Assembly: GCA_014879745.1 (NCBI GenBank)
Contig: JACSRM010000245.1
Location: 1 to 64,000 of the forward strand
Length of the DNA stretch: 64,000 bases
Source: Burkholderiaceae bacterium
GTDB lineage: Bacteria > Pseudomonadota > Gammaproteobacteria > Burkholderiales > Burkholderiaceae_C
Reading direction: 5' to 3'
The translations under genes were made by a program, and so were the position numbers. Of this stretch, positions 42,934 through 53,300 are shown piece by piece (position 1 is the stretch's first letter; each line of letters starts with the position of its first letter). A model generated the notes under the pieces. It was given only the letters and a program-made list of their open reading frames with translations, ran no database searches and had not been told where the DNA came from.

Positions 42934-44216
42934 GCGCGCAACCCCGGCGCCGCCGCAGGCGCCTCGAGCAACGCCGCGATCCGCTCGGCCATGCGGCGAG
43001 CGGCGCCGCGATGACTCGCGGCGAAGACGAGGCAGCGTTCGATCGCCTCGCGCTGCGCAGCCGCATCGAGCGGCTCGCAGGCAAGCGCAACCGCCGCGCG
43101 CAGGCCCGCGACGCGGCGCGCCGCACCGGCCGCTTCGGCCATCTCCGCCGCCTCCGCGAAATTGAAGGTATGCGGGCCCATCAGGACCGGGCAGCCGCAC
43201 GCGGCAGCCTCGATCAGGTTCTGGCCGCCGAGCGGCGCGAAACTGCCGCCGAGCAGCGCGACCTGCGCGCTGGCGTAGTACAGCGGCAGTTCGCCCATCG
43301 AGTCGCCGAGCCAGACGTCGGCGGCCAGCGCCTCGGGCGGCGGTGCGCCATCCCACGTGCTGCGCCGCGCGAGCCGCAGCCCCGTCGCCTGGACGAGCGC
43401 GGCGACCGCATCGAAGCGCTGCGGATGGCGCGGCACGATCAGGAGCAGCGGGCGCACGCCGCCTTGCGCGCACCAGGCGTCGAGCAGTTCGGCCTCCTCG
43501 CCGTCGCGCGTGCTCGAGGCGAGGACGACGCGCCGCGCAATCGCATCGCGCCACGCCCGGCCCCTGGCGAGCAGTTCGGCCGATGGCGTCATGTCGAATT
43601 TCAGGTTGCCGCACGTTTCGACCCGGGTCGCGCCCGCGCTGCGCAGGCGCGCCGCGTCGGCGTCGGTCTGGGCCAGCGCGAGGGCGAGGCTGGCGAAGGC
43701 GGGCCGCATCAGGCGCGGCGCACGCGCTCCGCGCCGCAGGCTGCGCTCGCCCAGTCGCGCATTGGCAAGCACCATCGGCACGCCGGATGCGGCGGCCGCG
43801 TGGAGCAGGTTGGGCCAGATCTCGGTCTCCATCAGGATGCCGATGCGCGGCCGATGATGGGCGAAGAAGCGCCGCGTCGCGCCCGGGCTGTCCCACGGCT
43901 GCCAGAGCTGGCGATCGCCTTCGCGCAGCAGGGCGGCGCCGGCCTCGCGGCCGGTTGCCGTTCCGCTCGTCAACAGCAGCCGCAGCGTGGGGTCGCGCGC
44001 GCGCAAGGCATCGATCAGCGATGCCGCGGCGCGCGTCTCGCCGAGCGAGACGGCGTGGACCCAGACCCAGCCTTGCGAGGGCTGCCCGCGGTAGCGCCCG
44101 AAGCGTTCGCCGATTGCGGCGCCGTACAGCGGTTCGCGTCGCGCGCGCCGGTGCAGGCGCAGCCGGACAAGCGGCGTGAGCAGCGCGGTGATCCAGCCAT
44201 AGAGCCGGCGCAGCAT
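42930..44216 (-). CDS. waaA: 3-deoxy-D-manno-octulosonic acid (Kdo) transferase
   Basis: A 428-residue inner-membrane GT30 glycosyltransferase that adds Kdo to lipid A precursor in LPS synthesis. An N-terminal membrane segment (residues ~6-20) is followed by the acceptor-side domain with WVHAVSLGETRAAASLI, in which the Glu is the catalytic base, LLLTSGTATGREAG, and MLILETEIWPN-type motif (ILMETEIWPNLLHAAAASG). The donor-side domain has LLLIVPRHPQRFD, LGDSMGELPLYYASAQVALL, and GGSFAPLGGQNLIEAAACG. The ATG at 44216 follows the waaC stop by two bases; the TGA overlaps the next gene's ATG. Confidence 0.95.
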   Translation of the reverse strand: MLRRLYGWITALLTPLVRLRLHRRARREPLYGAAIGERFGRYRGQPSQGWVWVHAVSLGETRAAASLIDALRARDPTLRLLLTSGTATGREAGAALLREGDRQLWQPWDSPGATRRFFAHHRPRIGILMETEIWPNLLHAAAASGVPMVLANARLGERSLRRGARAPRLMRPAFASLALALAQTDADAARLRSAGATRVETCGNLKFDMTPSAELLARGRAWRDAIARRVVLASSTRDGEEAELLDAWCAQGGVRPLLLIVPRHPQRFDAVAALVQATGLRLARRSTWDGAPPPEALAADVWLGDSMGELPLYYASAQVALLGGSFAPLGGQNLIEAAACGCPVLMGPHTFNFAEAAEMAEAAGAARRVAGLRAAVALACEPLDAAAQREAIERCLVFAASHRGAARRMAERIAALLEAPAAAPGLRA

Positions 44217-44218
44217 CG

Positions 44219-45250
44219 TCAAGGCCCGCCCGGCGGCCGCGCCGCCCACGCCTGCTGCCACGCGGCCCAGACCGCTTCGGCGGACGGCGCCGCGTCGCCG
44301 CCGACCGCGATCTGATGCGCCCGCCCGACCGGCCCGGCACGCCAGACGCGCGGCTGGCTGAAGATCTGGACGTGACACAGGTCGAGCGCAACGGCGAGAT
44401 GACTCAGCCCCGAATCGACGCCGATCACGCCGCTGCATGTGGCGAGCCGGCGCGCGAGGTCGTCGAGCGCCATCGTCGGCAGGACTTCGACGTTCGCGTT
44501 GCCCTGCGCGCCGTAGTCGCCCGCAACGGCCGATGCGATGCGCCGCACGCGCTGCGACTCGACGGGCCCGGAGCGCGGCAGGACGACGCGAAAACCCGCC
44601 GCGACGAGGCGCTGGCCGATATCGGCCCAGCACGGCTCGGGCCATTCGTTGTCGCTGCGCGTCGTGCCGTGCGCCAGAAGCACGTCGCGCGTCGGCACGG
44701 CAGGTGCGAAACGCCAGTCGACGTGCGGCGTCGTTTCGCGCGCCGCCTCGCCGCGGCCATCGTCGATCGAATAGCCGAGCGCGCGCGCGGCGAGCAGCCG
44801 GTAGCGGCGCACCGCATGGACGCGCCGCTCCATCGCGATCGGGCGGTCGACGAGATAGCGCACCGGCCATTCGTAGCCGCAGAGCTCGCTGCCGTTCGCA
44901 TACGTGTAGCGGTGACCGGCCGGCGTGAGCCGCGCGCGGCGCGCGACGAGCGCGGACTTGATGAGGCCCTGGAAGTCGATCACGGCGTCGTACGCCTCGC
45001 GCTGCAAGTCGGCCTCGAAGGCGCGCCGCTCGCGGCGCGTCGCGGCGGCGAAGCGCTGGCGGCGCCAGCGGCGGCCGGCGTACGGCACGACGCGATCGAT
45101 GCCGAGGACGACGCCGAGCAGCGGCGCAAAGGCTTCCTCGACGACCCAGTCGATCGCGGCCGGGCGGGCGTGCGTGAGCAGGTCGTGAACGACCGGCAGG
45201 GTCTGGATCACGTCACCGAGTGACGAGAGCTTGACGATCAGGACGCGCAA
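44219..45250 (-). CDS. waaC: Lipopolysaccharide heptosyltransferase I
   Basis: A 343-residue GT9 enzyme that transfers the first L-glycero-D-manno-heptose onto Kdo of the LPS inner core. It starts with VLIVKLSSLGDVIQTLPVVH, the family's acceptor-binding loop with the catalytic Asp. Later come DFQGLIKSALVARRAR, the donor region LAHGTTRSDNEWPEPCWADI, and GVIGVDSGLSHLAVALD, the conserved G-x-D-x-G-x-x-H motif. The start is a TTG at 45250, because the canonical N-terminus begins there and no ATG or GTG fits. It lies 28 bases after the mutase gene and two bases before waaA. Confidence 0.94.
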   Translation of the reverse strand: MRVLIVKLSSLGDVIQTLPVVHDLLTHARPAAIDWVVEEAFAPLLGVVLGIDRVVPYAGRRWRRQRFAAATRRERRAFEADLQREAYDAVIDFQGLIKSALVARRARLTPAGHRYTYANGSELCGYEWPVRYLVDRPIAMERRVHAVRRYRLLAARALGYSIDDGRGEAARETTPHVDWRFAPAVPTRDVLLAHGTTRSDNEWPEPCWADIGQRLVAAGFRVVLPRSGPVESQRVRRIASAVAGDYGAQGNANVEVLPTMALDDLARRLATCSGVIGVDSGLSHLAVALDLCHVQIFSQPRVWRAGPVGRAHQIAVGGDAAPSAEAVWAAWQQAWAARPPGGP

Positions 45251-45278
45251 GGTGGCGTCTTTCGGTCGCCGGCTCTGG

Positions 45279-46670
45279 TCAGTGTGCCGCTGCGCCGATA
45301 CGGGCGTCGGGTTTCACGGCACGCAGCGCGGCGAGGAACTCGTGTTCGATGCGCTCGAGCGCCTCGCGCGAATGGCCCTCGAAGCGCAAGACGAGAACGG
45401 GCGTCGTATTCGACGCCCGCACGAGCCCGAAGCCGTCGTCGTACTCGGCGCGCACGCCGTCGATCGTGATGACTTCGCGCGCGGCCGGAAATTTCGCCGT
45501 CGCAAGGAGCTTTTCGATGACGCGCTGCGGCTCGCCTTCGGCGCACGGCACGTTCAACTCGGGCGTCGAGAAGCTCGTCGGCAGGGCGTCGAGGACGGCG
45601 CTCGGGTCGCTGCTTCGCGAAAGGATCTCGAGGAGGCGCGCGGCCGTATACGTCCCGTCGTCGAAGCCGTACCAGCGTTCGGCAAAGAAGATGTGGCCGC
45701 TCATCTCGCCGGCCAGCGCGGCGCCCGTCTCGCGCAGCTTGGCCTTGATGAGCGAATGGCCGGTCTTCCACATCAGCGGCGCGCCGCCCGCGGCGCGGAT
45801 ATCGGGCGCAAGGCGCTGCGTGCACTTGACGTCGAAGATGATCGACGCGCCGGCATTGCGCGCGAGGACGTCGCGCGCGAAGAGCATCAGCTGGCGGTCG
45901 GGATAGATGATATTGCCGCCCTTCGTGACGACGCCGAGGCGGTCGCCGTCGCCGTCGAAAGCGAGCCCGATCTCGGCGTCGCCGCCTTTCACGGCGGCGA
46001 TCAGGTCGGCAAGGTTCTCGGGCTTGGACGGATCGGGATGATGGTTCGGGAAGTCGCCGTCGACCTCGGAGTAAAGCTCGGTCACGGTGCAGCCGAGGGC
46101 GCGCAGGATGGCGGGGGCCGACGCGCCCGGGATGCCGTTGCCGGAATCGACGACGACGTGCATGGGCCGGGCGAGCTTGCAGTCGCCCGCGATGCGGTCG
46201 CGGTATTCGGCGAAGATGTCGAGCGCCGAGGCGCGGCCGGCGCCGTGCGCATAGTCCTCGGCCTCGATGCGCCGGCGCAGGCCCTGGATCGCGTCGCCGT
46301 GGATCGCCTTGCCGGCGAGGACCATCTTGAAGCCGTTGTAGTCCTTCGGGTTGTGGCTGCCCGTGACCTGGATGCCGCTCGTGCAGCCCTGGCCGCCGCG
46401 CGTCGCCGTGACGTAGTAGAGCATCGGCGTCGTGACGGCGCCGATATCGATGACGTCGATCCCGGTCGCGAGCAAGCCGCGCGTCAGGGCGGCGACGAGG
46501 GCGGGGCCCGAGAGCCGGCCATCGCGGCCGACGGCGACGGCCCGCTCGCCGAGAAGGAGCGCCTCGGTGCCGAAGGCGCGGCCGAGGTGCTCGGCGAGCG
46601 CCTCGGTCAATGTCGTGCCGACGACGCCGCGGATGTCGTACGCCTTGAAGATCGTTGCATTCGCGTCCAC
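45279..46670 (-). CDS. Phosphomannomutase/phosphoglucomutase (AlgC/ManB type)
   Basis: A 463-residue alpha-D-phosphohexomutase interconverting 1- and 6-phosphates of mannose or glucose, supplying sugar nucleotides for LPS and other polysaccharides. Motifs in order are FKAYDIRGVVG at the N-terminus, the phosphoserine loop QVTGSHNPKDYNGFK, the magnesium site AFDGDGDRLGVV, and the sugar-binding loop AGEMSGHIFFAE. The phosphate-binding C-terminal domain has VRASNTTPVLVLRFEGHS. The start is a GTG at 46670 with GGAG eight bases upstream; a longer frame has no protein-like N-terminus. It is the first gene of the LPS operon. Confidence 0.94.
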   Translation of the reverse strand: MDANATIFKAYDIRGVVGTTLTEALAEHLGRAFGTEALLLGERAVAVGRDGRLSGPALVAALTRGLLATGIDVIDIGAVTTPMLYYVTATRGGQGCTSGIQVTGSHNPKDYNGFKMVLAGKAIHGDAIQGLRRRIEAEDYAHGAGRASALDIFAEYRDRIAGDCKLARPMHVVVDSGNGIPGASAPAILRALGCTVTELYSEVDGDFPNHHPDPSKPENLADLIAAVKGGDAEIGLAFDGDGDRLGVVTKGGNIIYPDRQLMLFARDVLARNAGASIIFDVKCTQRLAPDIRAAGGAPLMWKTGHSLIKAKLRETGAALAGEMSGHIFFAERWYGFDDGTYTAARLLEILSRSSDPSAVLDALPTSFSTPELNVPCAEGEPQRVIEKLLATAKFPAAREVITIDGVRAEYDDGFGLVRASNTTPVLVLRFEGHSREALERIEHEFLAALRAVKPDARIGAAAH

Positions 46671-46815
46671 GCCTTCGTCTCCGTTCCGATTCGATGGGCG
46701 ATTGTAGGGAGCGCACCTGCGCCCCCGCCCCCGGCCTTTCCAACGCGCGATCGGCGCCGGCCCGCACGAACGACATGTCCGAAAACGGCGAGTGAGATTC
46801 GCCGTGGCGACCATA

Positions 46816-48420
46816 ATGAAGGTCATGGATCAAGCGCTTCGCACCGCGCTCGACGGCGACGCCGCCTACCGCGGCCTCGTCGCCCGCGACGCCCGGCTCG
46901 ACGGCCGGCTCTTCGTCGGCGTCACATCGACCGGCGTCTACTGCCGCCCCGTCTGCCGCGTCCGCACGCCGCGGCGCGAGAACTGCTGCTTCTTCGAAAC
47001 GCCCGCGCAGGCCGAGGCCGCAGCGTTTCGCCCCTGCCTGAAGTGCCGGCCCGAGATCGCTCCGGGGGCCGGACTCGCCTGGTCGGTCATGGACGCCTCG
47101 CGCACCCTCGCCCGGCAGGCCGCCCTTCTGCTCTCCGGCAATCCCCCTGCCGGCGGGCCCGATGCGGCGGCGGACGAGCCGCTCGCGGCCGTCGCCGCCG
47201 TCGCCGGACGGCTCGGCGTGAGCGACCGGCATCTGCGCCGGATCTTCGCCGCCGAGCACGGCGTCACGCCGCTGCAGTATCTGCAGACGCGCCGCCTGCT
47301 CCTGGCCAAGCAACTGCTGACCGATTCGGACCTGCCCGTCGCCCAGGTCGCGCTTGCAAGTGGGTTTCGCAGCGTGCGCCGCTTCAACGCCGCCTTCGCC
47401 GGCAGCTACCGGCTGAGCCCGAGCGGACTGCGGCGCGAGGCGGCGCGCGGTGCCGCGCCCCCGGCGAGCGAAGGGATGCGCGCGACGCTCGCCTTTCGCG
47501 AGCCGTACGACCGTGCCGCGCTGCTGCGCTTTCTGAGCCAGCGCGCGATCCCCGGCGTCGAGCACGTCGAAGCGACGCGCGTGCGGCGCAGCGTTCGCGC
47601 CGGCTTGTTCGGCGAGAGCGCCGGCTGGGTCGAGGTCGAGTTCGCGCCGGTGCGGCGCCGATCGCGGGCCGCAGTGCGGCCGTCCACGGCATCCGATACG
47701 CGACCGCTCGTGACGCTGCGCTGCTCGCCGTCGCTCGTTCTCGGCGCCGGCGGGCTCATCGCGGCCGTGCGCCGCTGGTTCGATCTCGACGCCGATCCGC
47801 TCGCGATCGACGCCGCGCTCGCCGAGCTGCCGGGCAGCGCCGGATTGCGCCTGCCGGGCGGGCTCGATGCGTTCGAGCTCGTCGTGCGCGCCATCCTCGG
47901 CCAGCAGGTCACGGTCGCCGCCGCGCGAACGCTCGCCGCCCGGCTCGTCGCGCGTTACGGCGAAGCGGTCGCGACGCCGTGGGCCGAGGTGCAACGCGCC
48001 TTTCCGGCGCCGGCGGTGCTGGCCGGCGGCGCTGCGGGAGCGAACGTCGATGCCGATCCGGTCGTCGCCGAACTCGGCGCGCAGGGGATCATCCGCAGCC
48101 GCGGCGCGGCGATCGTCGGCGTCGCCCGCGCCTGGCCCGAGATCGCGCCGCTCGCAACGCCGCAGGCGTCGCCGCACGCGCTCGTCGAGAGGCTGCGCGC
48201 CGTCCCGGGCATCGGGCCGTGGACGGCGGCCTACGTCGCGATGCGCGTTCTCGGCTGGGCCGATGCCTTCCCGCCCGGCGACGTCGCCGTCTTGAACGCG
48301 CTCGGCCTTGCGCGCGGGGCGCGCGCCGAGCGCATCGCCGACGACCGATCGCAGGCATGGCGCCCATGGCGCGCCTATGCCGTCCTCAAACTCTGGAACA
48401 GCCTGGAGCCAACACCATGA
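46816..48420 (+). CDS. Ada-type regulator fused to AlkA-type 3-methyladenine DNA glycosylase
   Basis: A 534-residue three-part protein. Residues ~10-85 are the Ada zinc domain with four cysteines (YCRPVCRVR, then CLKCRPE), which repairs methyl-phosphotriesters by accepting the methyl on Cys. Residues ~95-195 are an AraC-type DNA-binding domain (LAAVAAVAGRLGVSDRHLRR, VALASGFRSVRRFNAAF). Residues ~205-534 are an AlkA glycosylase with DAFELVVRAILGQQVTVAAA, a helix-hairpin-helix LRAVPGIGPWTAAYVAM and catalytic Asp in AFPPGDVAVLNALG. It both controls and performs alkylation repair. Starts at 46816 or 46825 are both possible. Its stop overlaps the Ogt start. Confidence 0.95.
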   Translation: MKVMDQALRTALDGDAAYRGLVARDARLDGRLFVGVTSTGVYCRPVCRVRTPRRENCCFFETPAQAEAAAFRPCLKCRPEIAPGAGLAWSVMDASRTLARQAALLLSGNPPAGGPDAAADEPLAAVAAVAGRLGVSDRHLRRIFAAEHGVTPLQYLQTRRLLLAKQLLTDSDLPVAQVALASGFRSVRRFNAAFAGSYRLSPSGLRREAARGAAPPASEGMRATLAFREPYDRAALLRFLSQRAIPGVEHVEATRVRRSVRAGLFGESAGWVEVEFAPVRRRSRAAVRPSTASDTRPLVTLRCSPSLVLGAGGLIAAVRRWFDLDADPLAIDAALAELPGSAGLRLPGGLDAFELVVRAILGQQVTVAAARTLAARLVARYGEAVATPWAEVQRAFPAPAVLAGGAAGANVDADPVVAELGAQGIIRSRGAAIVGVARAWPEIAPLATPQASPHALVERLRAVPGIGPWTAAYVAMRVLGWADAFPPGDVAVLNALGLARGARAERIADDRSQAWRPWRAYAVLKLWNSLEPTP

Positions 48421-49013
48421 ACCTGAAGCAGCTTCCCGCCGCCTGCACGGCCCAACTGCAGATCGCCACGCCGCTCGGACCGATGCTCCTCGCACGCACC
48501 GCCAAGGGCCTCGCCGGCGCGTGGTTCGCCGGTCAGAAGGACTATCCGGTGCGGATCGATGCCCCGGTCGCGCCGAACGATCCGCTGCTGCGCAAGACGG
48601 CGGCCGAGCTCGGCGACTATTTCGCCGGCCGGCGCAAGACATTCGACATCCCGCTCGATCTGTACGGAACGCCCTTCCAGCGCAGCGTGTGGCAGGCTCT
48701 GCTCGCGATCGACTGCGGTCAGACCTCGAGCTACGGCGCCGTCGCGCGCACGATCGGCAAGCCGAGCGCGGTGCGCGCCGTCGGCGCCGCCGTCGGCGCC
48801 AACCCGGTCGCGGTCATCGTGCCCTGCCACCGCGTGATGGGCAGCGACGGCTCGCTCACCGGCTATGCCGGCGGACTGCCGCGCAAGATCGCGCTTCTCG
48901 AGATCGAAGGCATCGCGGCGCTGCAGCCGATGCGGCAGGACGTCGGGGCGGCGGCGAAACCACGCCCGATGTCCCGCGTGGTGGCGGCCGCCTCGATCGA
49001 CCGCGGACCATAG
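48417..49013 (+). CDS. ogt: Methylated-DNA--protein-cysteine methyltransferase
   Basis: A 198-residue suicide repair enzyme that takes the methyl group from O6-methylguanine or O4-methylthymine. The active-site Cys137 lies in VIVPCHRVMGSDGSLTGYAG. The DNA-binding helix region includes TPFQRSVWQALLAIDCGQTS and the arginine finger in PSAVRAVGAAVGANP. The C-terminal ~25 residues after KIALLEIEG are an unusual extension. It overlaps the Ada-AlkA stop (ATGA), so both repair proteins are translationally coupled in one adaptive-response unit. Confidence 0.94.
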   Translation: MNLKQLPAACTAQLQIATPLGPMLLARTAKGLAGAWFAGQKDYPVRIDAPVAPNDPLLRKTAAELGDYFAGRRKTFDIPLDLYGTPFQRSVWQALLAIDCGQTSSYGAVARTIGKPSAVRAVGAAVGANPVAVIVPCHRVMGSDGSLTGYAGGLPRKIALLEIEGIAALQPMRQDVGAAAKPRPMSRVVAAASIDRGP

Positions 49014-49085
49014 GCGCCCACATCGGCCGGACTGGCCCGGTCAGCCGGCGAGTGGCCGTGGATGGCCCGCGCTGCTGCGGCCAAC

Positions 49086-49122
49086 GATCGCCGGGCGCCT
49101 TCGGGCGCCGGCTGCGGCGATC
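49086..49122. terminator. Possible bidirectional terminator hairpin
   Basis: Between convergent ogt and the DHOD-like gene, GATCGCC (49086-49092) pairs with GGCGATC (49116-49122). Inside lies a GGCGCC-TTCG-GGCGCC tetraloop hairpin (49094-49109). There is no T tract, so termination is plausible rather than shown. The rest of the 239-base gap shows nothing recognisable. Confidence 0.4.
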
Positions 49123-49252
49123 CCGGCCCGCGTCATCGAGGCGACGGGTGACGCCGTGATCGCGGCCGCGGCGGCGCGTCGGATCGCCACCCGTCGCGCC
49201 GTCGCGCCGCCGACGCGGCACGTTCGGCTGCATCACCCGCAATGCGGCACCT

Positions 49253-50308
49253 TCACGGTGCGGGCGACGATCCCGGGTTGGACGCCACCGGCCAGACATG
49301 GCGCTTTGCCAGGGCCAGGATGTTGCGGTAGTTCGCGCGCAGGAAGGCCCCCGGATCGCCGTCGCGATGCGACGCGGCGAGCCGTCCGCGCAGTGCCGCA
49401 ACGCTGTCGTCGCCATGCCGCGCCATCCAGTCGCGCAAGCCCTGCACCAACGCGCCGACATGTCCGGGTCCGTAGCGCAACAGGGCCGAGGTGCTCATCA
49501 CGGCGTCGGCGCCGGCCAGCAGGTAGCGAACCACATCCTCGCCGCTCCAGACGCCCGAGGTGGCGGCCAGCGATGCGCCGCCCATGTGTCCGTGCAGCAG
49601 CGAAATCCAGGCCAGCCCGAGGCGGGTATCGGCCGGCGTGCTCAGGTCGAAGTCGAGTTGCGGCTCGAGCGTTGCGAGGTCGATGCCTGGTTCGTAGAAG
49701 CGGTTGAACAGCGCCAGACCGTCGGCGCCAGCCTCCATCAACTGCAGCGCGAAATGTCCGGTGCTGCTGTGATAGGGCGCGAGCTTGACCGAAACCGGGA
49801 TGCGCACGCAAGCCTTGACCGCACGCAGCGTGTCCACGCATTCGCGGTCGACCTGCGCACCGTCCTCGGACAGGTTGGCGGGAATGCGGAATACATTGAG
49901 CTCGATCGCCGCGGCGCCCGCCTGTTCGAGCTGGCGGGCGAAACCGGTCCAGCCCGCCGGCGAGACGCCGTTGAGGCTGGCGATGACCGGAATGCCGCAG
50001 CGCTGCGCAGCGCGGTGCAGCGTCTCCAGGCGTTCGTCGAGCACGCTGCGGTCGGAGAGTGCCGCCGGAAAGTAGCCCGTGTTGGCCTCCGGATGCGCGC
50101 CGCCGTCGGCTTCGCGCAGCGCGAGTTCGGCCAGTTCGGCGGCGACGATCTGTTCCTCATGGATCGAGGCCATGACGACGGCCGCCGCACCGGCATCCGC
50201 CAGTCGGCAGATGCCCTCCACGCTGCCGGTCAGCGGCGAGGCCGAAGCCATCACCGGATGCGGCAGTTCCAGCCCGAGATAACGGGTCTTCAGGTCGATG
50301 TCGTTCAT
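49253..50308 (-). CDS. Dihydroorotate-dehydrogenase-like flavoprotein
   Basis: A 351-residue FMN-dependent TIM-barrel protein of the DHOD superfamily. Recognisable are LGLELPHPVMASASPLTGSV at the N-terminus, VIASLNGVSPAGWTGFARQL, IELNVFRIPANLSEDGAQVD, and the phosphate-binding end LAATSGVWSGEDVVRYLLAG. It is not expected to be the pyrimidine enzyme PyrD. Its start overlaps the nifJ stop by four bases (ATGA), and such DHOD-like genes are known next to pyruvate:ferredoxin oxidoreductases in other bacteria. A redox-partner or auxiliary role for NifJ is likely but unproven. It is the last gene of the pyruvate cluster. Confidence 0.87.
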   Translation of the reverse strand: MNDIDLKTRYLGLELPHPVMASASPLTGSVEGICRLADAGAAAVVMASIHEEQIVAAELAELALREADGGAHPEANTGYFPAALSDRSVLDERLETLHRAAQRCGIPVIASLNGVSPAGWTGFARQLEQAGAAAIELNVFRIPANLSEDGAQVDRECVDTLRAVKACVRIPVSVKLAPYHSSTGHFALQLMEAGADGLALFNRFYEPGIDLATLEPQLDFDLSTPADTRLGLAWISLLHGHMGGASLAATSGVWSGEDVVRYLLAGADAVMSTSALLRYGPGHVGALVQGLRDWMARHGDDSVAALRGRLAASHRDGDPGAFLRANYRNILALAKRHVWPVASNPGSSPAP

Positions 50309-53300
50309 GCTCGTGCGTCCTCCCAGTGCGGCAGGAACCGGGCGCCGTCGCGGGCCGCCAGGTCCTCGTAGAGGCGGTAGCGCTCATCGACCGAGGCCTG
50401 GGCCTGGGCCAGCATCTCGGCCGCCGATTCCGGGTTGTCGCGCTTCAGGCTGCTGTAGCGCAGTTCACGGTAGGCGTATTCCTCGAGCGTGATGCGCGGC
50501 CGCGTCGAATCCAGGCGGAAGGGGTTGAGCCCGGCCTGGCGCATGCGCGGGTCGAAGCGGAACAGCGGCCAGTAGCCGCTGGCCACGGCGCGCGCGGCCT
50601 GCTTCATGCCAAGACGCATGTCGATGCCGTGCGCGATGCATTGCGAGTAGGCGAGGATCAGCGACGGCCCCGGATACGACTCGGCCTCGCGCATGGCGAT
50701 CAGCGTCTGCTCGGCGTTCGCGCCGAGCGCGACCTGGGCGACGTAGACGTTGCCGTAGGTGATCGCCTGCATGCCGAAGTCCTTGCGCGGCACCCGCTTG
50801 CCGGCTGCCGCGAACTTGGCCGATGCGCCGAGCGGCGTCGCCTTCGAGGCCTGGCCACCGGTGTTCGAGTAGACCTCGGTGTCGAGCACCAGCACGTTGA
50901 CGTCGCGCCCCTGCGCGAGCACGTGGTCCAGACCGCCATAGCCGATGTCGTAGGCCCAGCCGTCGCCGCCGATGATCCAGACACTGCGGCGCAGCAGAAA
51001 GTCGGCCAGCGTTTCCAGCCTGCGCGCTTCGGGGCGAGCCATGCCGGCCAGCCGCTGGCGCAGCAGCGCGACGCGCTCGCGCTGCCGCGCCAGGTCCGAT
51101 TCGGCCCGTTGCGGGGCAGCCAGCAAGGCGGTGGCCAGATCGCCGCCGATGGCGTCGGCCAGTTCCTTCACCAATGCGCGCGCCGCCTCGGTCTGCTGGT
51201 CGATCGCCAGCCGGAAACCCAGCCCGAACTCGGCGTTGTCCTCGAACAGCGAATTGGCCCAGGCGACGCCGCGGCCGTCGCTGTTCGCGCGCCAGGCGTG
51301 GGCCGGCGTGTTGGCGGCGTAGATGGCCGAGCAGCCGGTCGCGTTGGCCACCTGCATGCGGTCGCCGAAGAGTTGCGAGACCAACTTCAGGTAGGGCGTC
51401 TCGCCGCAGCCGGCGCAGGCGCCGCTGAACTCGAACAGCGGCTGCAGGAACTGCACGCCGCGCACGTTGGCCATGTTGACGTGGGCGCGGTCGACCTGCG
51501 GCAAGGTCTCGAAGAAAGCGATGTGGGCGCGTTCGCGCTCCAGGATCGGCAGCTTCTCGCCCATGTTGATGGCGCGGTGCTTCGGGTCGGTGGGGCTGGT
51601 GGCCGGGCAGTTCTCGACGCACACGCCGCAGCCGGTGCAGTCCTCGACATAGAACTGCAGCGTGAAGCGCGCGTCGGGATAGCCGCGGGCGTTGGCCGGC
51701 GCCGACGGGAAACCGGCCGGCGCACCGGCCAGCGCCTTGGCGTCGTAGGAGGCCGAGCGAATCACCGCATGCGGGCAGACGATGCTGCACTGGCCGCACT
51801 GGAAGCACAGCTGCGCATCCCAGACCGGCACTTCGAACGCGATGTTGCGCTTCTCGTAGCGCGTGGTGCCGACCGGAAAGGTGCCGTCCACCGGCATGTG
51901 GCTGACGGGAATCGCATTGCCGCGGCCGGCGATGATCTCGCCGGTGACGCGGCGCACGAAGATCGGTGCTTCGGCCGGCACGATCGGACGCAGCGCCTCG
52001 GTCACCGTCACGCGCTCGGGCACCTTCACCTCGTGCAGCCCGGCCACCGCGGCATCGACGGCGGCGAAGTTCAGCCGTACCAGCGCCTGGCCCTTGCCGC
52101 CGTAGGACTTCTCGATGCCGTGCTTGATCTCGGCGATCGCTTCGTCCGGCGGCAGCACCTTGGCCAGATGGAAGAAGCAGGTCTGCAGGATGGTGTTGAT
52201 GCGCTGGCCCAGGCCCAGCCGCATCGCCACTTCCGAGGCGTCGACCACCCAGAACTTCAGCTTGCGCTCGATCAGCGTTTGCTGCACCTCGCGCGGCAGC
52301 CGCTCCCACACTTCGTCGGGGCCATAAGGGCTGTTGAGCAGGAAGGTGCCGCCCGGTCGCGCCTTGCCGACCACGTCGATGCGGCGCAGGAAGTCGAACT
52401 TGTGGCAGGCCACGAAGTCGGCCTGGCTGATCAGGTAGGGCGCCGAGATCGGCTGCTCGCCGAAGCGCAGGTGCGAGGCGGTTTCGCCGCCGGACTTGTG
52501 CGAGTCGTAGTCGAAATACGCCTGCGCGTAGCGCCCCGGCTTGTCGCTCAAGATCTTCACGCTGTTCTTGTTGGCGCCCACCGTGCCGTCGGCGCCCAGG
52601 CCGTAGAACAGGCAGCGCACCGTGCCCTCGGGTTCGATATCCAGGCCGGCGTCGTAGGCCAGGCTGGTGTGGCCGACGTCGTCGACGATGCCCAGCGTGA
52701 AGCCGTCGCGTGGCTGCTCGCGCTTCAACTCGTCGAACACCGCCTTGGCCATGCCCGGGGTGAAGTCCTTCGACGACAGGCCGTAGCGCCCGCCGATGAC
52801 GCGCGGCATGCTCGCGCGGCGCGCGGTGGCCACCGCCTGGGCGAGCACGCCCACCACGTCGGCGTGCAGCGGCTCCATCGGCGCGCCCGGCTCCTTGGTG
52901 CGGTCGAGCACCGCCACCGCGCGCACGCTGGCCGGCAGCGCGGCGAGGAAGGCTTCGACCGGGAACGGGCGATAGAGCAGGATCTGCAGCGCGCCCACTT
53001 TCTCGGCCGGATCCTGCGCGTTCAGCCAGGCGGCGGTTTCGCGCACCACCTCGGCACCCGAGCCCATGGCGACCACCACGCGCGTGGCATCAACCGGCCC
53101 GGCATAGCGCACCAGGGCGTAGCGGCGCCCGGTCAGCGCGGCGAAGCGGTCCATCGTCTGCTGCACGATGGCCGGCATGCGCGCGTAGTACGGGTTGCCG
53201 GCCTCGCGCGCCTGGAAGTAGGTGTCCGGGTTCTGCCAGGTGCCGCGGATCACCGGGTGCTCGGGGCTGAGCGCGCGCAGCCGGTGTTCGCGGACATGGG